Origin: Spartobacteria bacterium
GTDB taxonomy: Bacteria > Verrucomicrobiota > Verrucomicrobiia > Chthoniobacterales > Chthoniobacteraceae
NCBI GenBank assembly: GCA_025355595.1
Contig: JANXZI010000704.1
Coordinates: 1-7,186 of the forward strand
Direction: 5' to 3'
DNA length: 7,186 bases
Shown: piece by piece, positions 1-5,449 of the stretch
How the letters are laid out: every line of letters begins with the position of its first letter
Numbering within the stretch: the stretch's first letter is position 1
Translations under genes and position numbers: made by a program
Notes under the pieces: model-generated
What the model was told of the DNA's origin: nothing
What the model saw: only the letters and a program-made list of their open reading frames with translations
Databases searched by the model: none

Positions 1-179
1 CCGCACCGCAGGCGAAATCCGAAGGCCAGACGCTCGCCGATCTCGAAGAGTTGGTCGCGGGCATCCTCGCAAACCCCGTCATCCGCCTCGACACGCTCGG
101 TGCCTACGTCCTTGGTGAAAAACCGTGGTGGCCCGAGCCCGACTGGGAGCCGGGCCTCGCAACACGCTCGCGCCGGTGA
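1..179 (+). CDS. C-terminal fragment of an unrecognised protein
   Basis: Reading from base 3, an open frame of 58 codons runs to a TGA at 177-179; the gene begins before the window. The visible end reads as an ordinary globular protein: an amphipathic stretch (LADLEELVAGILANPVIRL), then LGAYVLGEKPWW, then PEPDWEPG, and a basic tail ending in RSRR. This composition looks more natural than either of the other two frames, which are Arg/Ser/Pro-rich shadows. I do not recognise the family and assign no function. No plus-strand terminator follows it: the hairpin at 266-291 has its T-tract on the minus strand, so it belongs to the convergent neighbour. Whether this gene relies on that hairpin or on Rho cannot be told from the sequence. 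Confidence 0.6.
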   Translation, partial: APQAKSEGQTLADLEELVAGILANPVIRLDTLGAYVLGEKPWWPEPDWEPGLATRSRR

Positions 180-259
180 ACGCCGCCCGGATCGGTTCGT
201 AGCTGCCAAGGCATTGCCGGGAAATTTCCGGAAGATGAAACGGCGCATCGTGCCCACCG

Positions 260-291
260 AAAAAAGACCGGCACCGCGAACGGTGCCGGTC
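260..291 (-). terminator. Intrinsic terminator of the small exported-protein gene
   Basis: A perfect 11-bp stem (266-276 pairs with 281-291, GACCGGCACCG arm) closes a 4-nt loop that reads TTCG on the minus strand. It is followed in the minus direction by six T residues (265-260). It lies 32 bp past the TAG at 324-326. On the plus strand no T-run follows the stem, so the terminator acts for leftward transcription. Confidence 0.9.
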
Positions 292-323
292 CTTGAAAAA
301 ACGGAGATAAATCCGGGTGATCC

Positions 324-821
324 CTAGGGCTTCTTCTTCGGTTCGCCTGCGGGTTTTTCGGTACCTGCGGGCTTCTCACCCTTCGGCTTCTCAGCCTTCG
401 GCTTGGGCGCGCCGATGTAGGTGGTCTTCACCACTTCATATTCGGTGTCGCTCTTCTTCAGGCGCATGCCATTCACCTCGTTGCCGACTTTGATGTCCGC
501 AAACGTGGCGTCCTTTTCGCCGTTCTTGAATTCAGTTTTGGCAGTGGTGACATATTTCACCTCCTTGCCGTCCTTGTTCTTGTGGGTGAACGATTTTCCC
601 GAGGCATCAATCGAATCAACCACGGTGTGCATGGGCATGGGCTTCGTCGGATCCGCCGGAGCTTTCGGTTTTTCCGCAGCCGCAGCCTTCGGTTTTTCCG
701 CATCGGCAGTCGCCGGTGCATCCGCGGGAGCGGCAGGCTTTTTCTTCGCCTGTGCGAGTGCGGACTGGCTGCCGACTGCGAATGCAGCAGCGAGCGTGAG
801 TGTGAACAGGAGCTTCTTCAT
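324..821 (-). CDS. Small exported protein, Ala/Lys/Pro-rich with a DUF5666-like core
   Basis: This is a 165-residue protein of unknown role. Residues 1-23 form a classic Sec signal peptide (MKKLLFTLTL, a hydrophobic core, then SQSALA before Q24), so it should be exported across the inner membrane. Residues 25-62 are low complexity, with repeats of the AEKPKA type. Residues about 63-136 form a compact beta-rich stretch with the pattern VVDSID..GKSFT, then VKYVTTAKTEF, then FADIKVGNEV. This resembles DUF5666-like/OB-fold domains by pattern only. The C-terminal 30 residues return to Lys/Pro/Gly repeats. The frame stays open upstream to 1199, but I chose the ATG at 821 because the signal peptide starts exactly there and the upstream part runs through repeat DNA. 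The ribosome site is weak (AGAAAG about 11 nt upstream). It is transcribed alone, with its own terminator at 260-291. The domain guess is uncertain; export is well supported. Confidence 0.85.
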   Translation of the reverse strand: MKKLLFTLTLAAAFAVGSQSALAQAKKKPAAPADAPATADAEKPKAAAAEKPKAPADPTKPMPMHTVVDSIDASGKSFTHKNKDGKEVKYVTTAKTEFKNGEKDATFADIKVGNEVNGMRLKKSDTEYEVVKTTYIGAPKPKAEKPKGEKPAGTEKPAGEPKKKP

Positions 822-905
822 GTGGGTTGTCTTTCTGGGTTGTTGTGTTTTGTGGGGGGAACTCTGACATCCGCAGGGGCGGAACCGTCGCTCCCTTCGA
901 GCGCG

Positions 906-934
906 AGTAGGGCAAAATGTCCACGGCCCGTCAA
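906..934 (-). promoter_or_regulatory. Candidate sigma70-type promoter for the small exported-protein gene
   Basis: On the minus strand TTGACG (934-929) is followed after 17 nt by CCTACT (911-906). The -35 box is good (5 of 6) and the -10 box is poor (3 of 6). Transcription would begin near 899 and leave a leader of about 78 nt before the ATG at 821. The octamer CCCTACTC at the -10 recurs in the candidate promoter at 1410-1437. Confidence 0.35.
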
Positions 935-1004
935 GCCGGGAGCACGGGAGGTTTTCGGAGACCCTGACTGCCCGCAGCCAGCGCCGCATCCGTCCGGCGA
1001 TGAA

Positions 1005-1032
1005 ATTATACCACCTTTTGGAAATAAGGTGG
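1005..1032 (-). promoter_or_regulatory. Extended -10 element with an overlapping inverted repeat
   Basis: The minus strand carries a perfect extended -10, TGGTATAAT (1013-1005), with no recognisable -35. Directly upstream, a 7-bp perfect inverted repeat (CCACCTT at 1011-1017, AAGGTGG at 1026-1032, 8-nt spacer) covers the spacer and -35 region, as an operator would. If active it would start near 998 and give the gene at 821 a leader of about 175 nt. It could also be chance AT-richness in a GC-rich gap. Confidence 0.3.
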
Positions 1033-1071
1033 CCGATGCGCGGCGAAGCAGGACGGCATGCCTCGGATAGC

Positions 1072-1199
1072 GTGGGCGTCCCGCCCGCCGTATTCCGCGA
1101 CCCGCGGAATACACCCCGGACGTCGCTGGTGCTCGGAACGCCTGGGATCGTCCGCCGGGTGCCGCGCGGGACGCGTGCCACGGCAGGCGGGACGCCCAC
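1072..1199. repeat. 128-bp multi-hairpin inverted-repeat element (REP/MITE-like)
   Basis: The ends are a 20-bp inverted repeat with one mismatch (1072-1091 begins GTGGGCGTCCCGCC; 1180-1199 ends GGCGGGACGCCCAC). Just inside the left end is a perfect 10-bp hairpin, GTATTCCGCG (1090-1099) with CGCGGAATAC (1103-1112) around a 3-nt loop, sharing its first two bases with the outer arm. A 6-bp pair CGGACG (1117-1122) with CGTCCG (1149-1154) lies in the middle. It encodes no protein and no transposase lies nearby. The layout fits a dispersed palindromic element or a non-autonomous mobile element. Only one copy is in the window, so the dispersed nature is inferred from the form. Confidence 0.6.
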
Positions 1200-1341
1200 C
1201 CGGCCCGAGACACGCCGACCCGCTTTATGTCCGGTTATTGGTGCGACAAGAAATCACTCCCCGGATTCACCGCGCTGCACGGCCTACTTTGCCTCCTTGC
1301 GCTTCCGCCTCAAAAGCGTGCCTTGCAGTGAAAATTTGACC

Positions 1342-1387
1342 AAAAAAAGTGCCACCCCCCGGCGCCGATTGGCAACCGGAGGGTGGC
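1342..1387 (-). terminator. Orphan intrinsic terminator, minus strand
   Basis: A 12-bp stem containing one G-U pair (1351-1362 with 1376-1387) closes a 13-nt loop that can itself form GCC-AATC-GGC. After a 2-nt AC it is followed on the minus strand by seven T residues (1348-1342). The plus strand has no T-run after the stem. It sits more than 500 bp upstream of the next minus-strand start (821), and no gene precedes it on that strand. Confidence 0.8.
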
Positions 1388-1403
1388 TGTTCCCCCCAGA
1401 ACA
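1342..1403 (-). ncRNA. Candidate small RNA of about 60 nt, two hairpins
   Basis: In the minus direction the sequence from about 1403 holds a 5-bp hairpin (TGTTC 1403-1399 with GAACA 1392-1388, 6-nt G-rich loop). It abuts directly the 12-bp terminator stem at 1387-1351, followed by AC and seven T. A possible promoter ends 6-7 nt before 1403. No minus-strand protein gene lies between this terminator and the divergent gene at 1647, so the terminator needs some transcript to end. No known RNA family is recognised. The start site is a guess, and a longer RNA beginning between 1420 and 1640 is also possible. Confidence 0.4.
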
Positions 1404-1409
1404 AGGCGG

Positions 1410-1437
1410 AGAGTAGGGATGGCTGGGTTCTGCGCAA
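1410..1437 (-). promoter_or_regulatory. Candidate promoter for the putative small RNA
   Basis: On the minus strand TTGCGC (1437-1432) is followed after 16 nt by TACTCT (1415-1410), placing a start near 1403. Both boxes are weak against the E. coli consensus. The -10 lies in CCCTACTC, the same octamer seen at 912-905. A GTTCT-N5-AGAAC inverted repeat (1427-1441) overlaps the -35. Confidence 0.3.
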
Positions 1438-1512
1438 GAACTATTTTCAACTTTGCGATTTTTACCGTCGAGGAAGCCCCGGAAAGTCAGCGTGATGCAT
1501 CGAATTCACGGG

Positions 1513-1527
1513 GCATCCAGTGGATGC
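1513..1527. repeat. 15-nt odd palindrome, possible operator
   Basis: GCATCCA (1513-1519), one central G, and TGGATGC (1521-1527) form a perfect 7-bp dyad about 120 bp upstream of the molybdoenzyme start. It could be a binding site for a dimeric regulator. A chance match is not excluded. Confidence 0.25.
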
Positions 1528-1646
1528 AGCCCGGAAGCGAAGCGGTGCTGAAGTCGGCGATCCGCAAAGTGCTGACCTTGCCCGTGCTTTGACCTCGCGA
1601 TGGCGCGCGCAGCGGTGTTGAGTTTGAGATCCCTCCTCCCTTCCTC

Positions 1647-2936
1647 ATGAACTTCCGCACCGCATCCCAACCCGGCTCCGAGCCGCTGTCACGCCGAGAC
1701 TTCGTGCGCGCGACATCCGCGCTCGCAGTCGTCGCTCTCGCAGGAGATCCCGCCGCCGATGCACGCGCCGCCGATGTGGCCAACGCCGCGACTGCCGCGC
1801 CCGCGGCGCATCCGCTGCTCACGAAGGCCGCGGATTTTCAGGACGTGTCGCGCGGCACGCCGAAGCCGCACTCGCTCACGGGCGACGCGCTTGTGCAGGC
1901 GCGGCTCACCGATGAGACGTGGCGGCTGGAGATCACCGCCGATCCGTTCACGAACGATTTGGTGAAGGAGCCCGCGAGCCTCGGGAAGCAGTTTACGATC
2001 GATGGCGGGAACGCGATTGATCTGCCCGCGCTCATCGAGCTTGGAAAAAAAACCAGTGTCCGTTTTCTCAAGGCATTCCAGTGCCTGAACATCGCCGCTC
2101 CGCTTGGGCAGGGGCTGTGGGAAGGCGTGCCGCTTCGCGAACTTCTGCGCCTCTGCGGGCTGATGAAGAATGTGCGGCGCATCTACTACTCGGGCTTTCA
2201 CAACAACGATCCGAAGCAGCTCTTCCAGTCATCGCTCACCTACACGCAGGCGATGGAAACTGCGCCGGGCGAGCTGCCGCCGTTTGTCGCGTGGCGGCTG
2301 AATGGCGAACCCATCCCGCTCAAGCGCGGTGGGCCGGTGCGCATGGTCATCCCGTGGGCGCACGGGTTCAAATCCATCAAGTGGCTCCAGCGCATCAGCG
2401 TGACGAATGACTGGAAGGCGATGGACACGTATGCGAACGCGAACAACGATCCCGAGTCGCACCTCAAGACCGCGGCCTACATTGATCACGCGCCTGAAAA
2501 ATTTCCCGCGGGCCAGCCGATCTTCATGAGCGGACTCGCGCTCGCAGGGCTCTCGGGCTTGCAGCGCGTGGAATGGTGGCTGCATCGCGTGGAGCCGGAA
2601 GCAAAGCCCGTGGCGCTGGACGACGAGCCGTATCGCGCCGCGACATGGACGCCATGCGAACTCGAAGCGCCGCCCGCCGACTGGACGTCCGTGTTTCCCG
2701 CGGGCATCTCGTCAAAGGATGTGCTCGGCTTTGATCCGAAGACCGGCAAGCCGATGGCGTGGCCGCTCCGCTACAGCATGATCTCGTGGAGCGCCGTGCT
2801 GCGCGATCTGAAGCCCGGCAAGTACGAATTCCGTGCTCGCGCCGTCGATCTGAACGGCTTCGCACAGCCCGACCCGCGCCCGATCGCGAAGGCCGGGAAG
2901 AACGCCGTCGAGGTTCACAAATTCGAGGTGGCGTAG
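1647..2936 (+). CDS. Tat-exported molybdopterin oxidoreductase, sulfite-oxidase superfamily
   Basis: This 429-residue protein starts with a twin-arginine signal (SRRDFV at 15-20, then a weakly hydrophobic Ala/Val stretch to about 40), so it should fold with its cofactor and then be exported to the periplasm. Residues about 90-257 match the molybdopterin-binding domain. Cys146 in FQCLN is the expected Mo ligand, followed by WEGVPLRELL (158-167), LNGEPIPLKRGGPVRMVIPW (218-237) and HGFKSIKWLQRI (239-250). Residues about 285-429 match the Mo-cofactor dimerisation domain (LSGLQRVEWWLHRV, then LKPGKYEFRARAVDLNGFAQ). The CAGNRR-type loop after the Cys in true sulfite oxidases is absent, so the substrate is unknown. 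No cytochrome or membrane partner lies next to it. The start is preceded by a pyrimidine tract rather than a Shine-Dalgarno site, and no in-frame ATG or GTG close upstream competes with it. It appears monocistronic. The family call is firm; the reaction is not. Confidence 0.92.
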   Translation: MNFRTASQPGSEPLSRRDFVRATSALAVVALAGDPAADARAADVANAATAAPAAHPLLTKAADFQDVSRGTPKPHSLTGDALVQARLTDETWRLEITADPFTNDLVKEPASLGKQFTIDGGNAIDLPALIELGKKTSVRFLKAFQCLNIAAPLGQGLWEGVPLRELLRLCGLMKNVRRIYYSGFHNNDPKQLFQSSLTYTQAMETAPGELPPFVAWRLNGEPIPLKRGGPVRMVIPWAHGFKSIKWLQRISVTNDWKAMDTYANANNDPESHLKTAAYIDHAPEKFPAGQPIFMSGLALAGLSGLQRVEWWLHRVEPEAKPVALDDEPYRAATWTPCELEAPPADWTSVFPAGISSKDVLGFDPKTGKPMAWPLRYSMISWSAVLRDLKPGKYEFRARAVDLNGFAQPDPRPIAKAGKNAVEVHKFEVA

Positions 2937-2947
2937 CGCGCCTGCGA

Positions 2948-5449
2948 TTACACGATGACGATCTGTCCTCGTGTGCCGTCCACCGTCACACGCTGTCCGT
3001 TGCTCAACCGGCTGAGACAGCCGCGCACGCTCATCACTGCGGGGATGCGCATCTCGCGTGCAGTTACCGCGCCGTGCGAGAGCGGGCCGCCGCTCTCGGT
3101 GATCACGGCGCACGCGCTGTAAAACAACGGCGTCCATGTCGGGTTCGTCGTGCGCGCGACGAGCACCGCGCCTTTCGGGAAGCGCGCAAAATCATCAGGA
3201 CTGTTCACCACGAAGACTTCGCCCGCGGCCTGGCCGGGACTGCCGGGAAGGCCCTGCATGTGCTCGCCCGTGGCGATCTCCGCGGGCTTCTCGCCGAGGA
3301 TCCAGTCCAGCCTGCGCGAGGCATCGGCGTGATATGCCGCCTTCTGCTCGCGCACTCGATCGCGCAGCGTGTTCCATCCGGCTGGCGTGTTCGTTGACAC
3401 TGCTTCCTCGATCTGTGCGAGGTGCGCGAAGAAAATGTCCATCGGCTCCGCGAGCACATCCCGCTTCACCAATCGCGTGCCCAGCGCGCGCAGGCCGCGT
3501 CGCAGCGGGCGGTTCAGCCGAGTCGTCTGGTAGTGCTCCAGATCGTCGAGGCTCGTGTAGGCGCGCGCGAGGCGCAGCACTTCGTGGACGAAGAATTTCA
3601 CCGGCTCCGGCACGCTGTTGAACAGGCGCATCTCCGCACGGTGCGCGGCCACCTTCACCTCGCGTTCGCGGTGCGCGGGCGTCACGTCCATCGGCGTCTG
3701 GAGGATGAGGCGCAGGTTGTCGAGCACCACCCACGGTGCGTCGGCCCACGGCGGCTGGTAGGCGTCGAAGTCCGTCTCGCGGTGCCCGTGATCCGCCAGG
3801 AATTTTTCAAACCGCGCATGGAATTCCGGAAAGCGCGCGAGCGCATTCGTCGCGATGATGCTGCGCGAATCGCTGCCATCGAGCATCGCCGTCATGCCCG
3901 GCGTCGCGCGGATCTGCCGCGCCATTTCAAACAGCTCCTTGTTGATCTGCCCGGTCTTCGTCTCACACCACGCGAGCAGCGCGTCGAAAAGTCCGCGCGC
4001 TTCCTCTTCGCCGATCGCGAGCGTGATCAACCGCAGCAGGACGCGGCAAGCGACGCCCTGCATGATGGAGATGGCGATGTTCGGTCGGAAATAGCGCGCG
4101 CCGTGATCCACGACTTCGCGCACATGGCGCCAGAGCTGCGCCTCCATCATCGAGTCCAGCGACGTGTGTGCAAATTCGCCGAGCCTGATTAGGTAGCCGT
4201 CGAGGTCGCGCATCCACAGCACGGGCAGCTCCTGCACCCAGTGGAACTCCTCGCGGATGCGCGGAATCTGCGGCAGCAGGTCGGCGAAATTTGTGAAGAC
4301 AAACGGCGCGCGCGAACCGTAGAGCGCCACCGCATTTTGGTTCCCGTAGATGTAGTGGCCGAAGCTGGCGAACCACTTTCCGCTGAACGGGGGGTAGTCC
4401 ATGAGCCGGAAGGAATACGCGAGCGACTCGTGAAAGCCGCTCTCCACAAAGTCCCATGTCAGCGGCGAGATGACGTTTGGAAAACGCTCGGCGGATTCGT
4501 CGCGCGTCCAGCGCGGCGGAATGGTGGTAATGGGGCGCGATTGCAGGAGCCACAGCTTGCCGCCAGCGAAGCCCCACTCGATGTCCTGCGGAAACCGGTA
4601 GTCGCGCTCGACGCGCAAAAGCAGATCCGCGAGCTGGCCGAGCTGCGTCGCGTCGAGGCAGGGCAACTCAGCCTCATCGCCGTGAGTCTCGATTTCCTGC
4701 GTGCCGCCCGCGACTGCGATGACTTTGCGCGTCTTGCGCGCGATGCGCGAGCGGCGGACGGCGCGCGTTTTCTTGTCGAGTTCGAACTGATCCACTTCGC
4801 CGTCACCGCTGACGACGGATTCGCCGAGACCGTGGTTTGCGTTGATCACGAGTTCGCCGATGTCGCCGGAGACGGGATTGATGCTGAAGCCGACGCCCGC
4901 GACTTCGCACGGAATCATGCTCTGCACGACCACGGCCATTTCCGCCAGCGCGTGATTGAATCCCTGCTGCTGCCGATAGGCGATGGCGCGATCGTGCCAG
5001 AGCGAGAGGAAGCACGCCTTGATGCGATCAAGAATCTGCGCGGCACCGGTGATGTTCAAAAAAGTGTCGTGCTGCCCGGCAAACGCCGCGCCCGCGAGAT
5101 CCTCCATCGTGGATGACGAGCGCACTGCGAACGCTTGCTGTTCCTGATTCGCGAGCATCGCGTGAACCTCCGCCACGAGCGCATCGGGCAGCGGGAGTTC
5201 CTGAAGACCTTGGCGAAGCCGCTCACTATGCCGCTGCAAGGCCGACGGATCGTTCACCGGCAGCGCGCTCAGTTGTGCCGCGAGGGCGTCATGTGTGCGG
5301 ATGAATTCGCGATACGCCCCGGCGGTCACGACAAAGCCGGGCGGCACCACGAAGCCGCGCTGCGTAAGCAGCGCGAGATTCGCGCCCTTGCCGCCGCTGA
5401 TGTCGGTCTGCGTGGCGGCGGGATCGTCGAATCGGAGGAGGTAATTCAT
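2948..5449 (-). CDS. PEP-synthase/rifampicin-phosphotransferase-like ATP dikinase
   Basis: The protein has 833 residues in three parts. Residues 1-310 are a PPDK-type ATP-grasp domain: GGKGANL at 19-25, VRSSSTMEDL at 109-118, GLGESVVSG at 207-215, QDIEWGF at 288-294 and LQSRPIT at 302-308. Residues about 325-735 are an acceptor domain, with NVISPLTWDFVE at 325-336 and HGHRETDFDAY at 554-564 resembling the GHRG segment of Rph-like enzymes. Residues about 736-833 are the swivelling phosphohistidine domain, with catalytic His792 in TESGGPLSHGAVTAREMRIP. By family knowledge ATP phosphorylates the His and the phosphate passes to an acceptor. The PEP/pyruvate-binding C-terminal barrel of PEP synthase and PPDK is missing, and size and domain order match rifampicin phosphotransferase. 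The acceptor is unknown. The frame is open upstream to 6148, but the ATG at 5449 begins the domain exactly and overlaps the upstream stop as ATGA. No hydrophobic segment is seen, so it is probably cytoplasmic. It is the last gene of the operon. Confidence 0.9.
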   Translation of the reverse strand: MNYLLRFDDPAATQTDISGGKGANLALLTQRGFVVPPGFVVTAGAYREFIRTHDALAAQLSALPVNDPSALQRHSERLRQGLQELPLPDALVAEVHAMLANQEQQAFAVRSSSTMEDLAGAAFAGQHDTFLNITGAAQILDRIKACFLSLWHDRAIAYRQQQGFNHALAEMAVVVQSMIPCEVAGVGFSINPVSGDIGELVINANHGLGESVVSGDGEVDQFELDKKTRAVRRSRIARKTRKVIAVAGGTQEIETHGDEAELPCLDATQLGQLADLLLRVERDYRFPQDIEWGFAGGKLWLLQSRPITTIPPRWTRDESAERFPNVISPLTWDFVESGFHESLAYSFRLMDYPPFSGKWFASFGHYIYGNQNAVALYGSRAPFVFTNFADLLPQIPRIREEFHWVQELPVLWMRDLDGYLIRLGEFAHTSLDSMMEAQLWRHVREVVDHGARYFRPNIAISIMQGVACRVLLRLITLAIGEEEARGLFDALLAWCETKTGQINKELFEMARQIRATPGMTAMLDGSDSRSIIATNALARFPEFHARFEKFLADHGHRETDFDAYQPPWADAPWVVLDNLRLILQTPMDVTPAHREREVKVAAHRAEMRLFNSVPEPVKFFVHEVLRLARAYTSLDDLEHYQTTRLNRPLRRGLRALGTRLVKRDVLAEPMDIFFAHLAQIEEAVSTNTPAGWNTLRDRVREQKAAYHADASRRLDWILGEKPAEIATGEHMQGLPGSPGQAAGEVFVVNSPDDFARFPKGAVLVARTTNPTWTPLFYSACAVITESGGPLSHGAVTAREMRIPAVMSVRGCLSRLSNGQRVTVDGTRGQIVIV

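Larger units (their letters stand above)
822..1646. other. 825-bp gap without a convincing protein gene
   Basis: No reading frame here has a natural protein composition. The open frames are Arg/Pro/Gly-rich products of the repeat, or the upstream extension of the gene at 324-821. The gap separates two divergently transcribed genes, so it should hold both their promoters. It contains candidate minus-strand promoters at 906-934, 1005-1032 and 1410-1437, the inverted-repeat element at 1072-1199, an orphan minus-strand terminator at 1342-1387, and a 15-nt odd palindrome at 1513-1527. Bases 1200-1340 show nothing I can name. I found no convincing plus-strand promoter for the gene at 1647. Confidence 0.7.

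Noticed and set aside
217..231. CCGG-GAAATTT-CCGG small dyad, containing a 10-bp palindrome GGAAATTTCC, after the first gene.
   Set aside because: The stem is too short and no T-run follows, so it is not a credible terminator for the plus-strand gene.
100..327. A 75-codon plus-strand frame overlapping the first gene's end.
   Set aside because: It reads through the terminator hairpin at 260-291 and is basic and low in hydrophobic residues. Base-3 frame coding is more natural.
822..1199. The frame of the exported protein stays open upstream, giving a 291-residue version.
   Set aside because: The extension is Arg/Gly/Pro-rich and runs through the inverted-repeat element, while a textbook signal peptide begins at the ATG at 821.
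1072..1199. The repeated hairpins as a CRISPR array.
   Set aside because: There are no regularly spaced identical direct repeats. The arms are inverted and occur once.
1383..1592. A 69-codon plus-strand frame (MAVPPRTRRRV...).
   Set aside because: It starts inside the minus-strand terminator stem, has no recognisable domain or ribosome site, and covers the candidate RNA promoter.
1589..1617. TTGACC as a possible -35 for the molybdoenzyme gene.
   Set aside because: Nothing like a -10 box lies 16-18 nt downstream; the sequence there is GC-rich.
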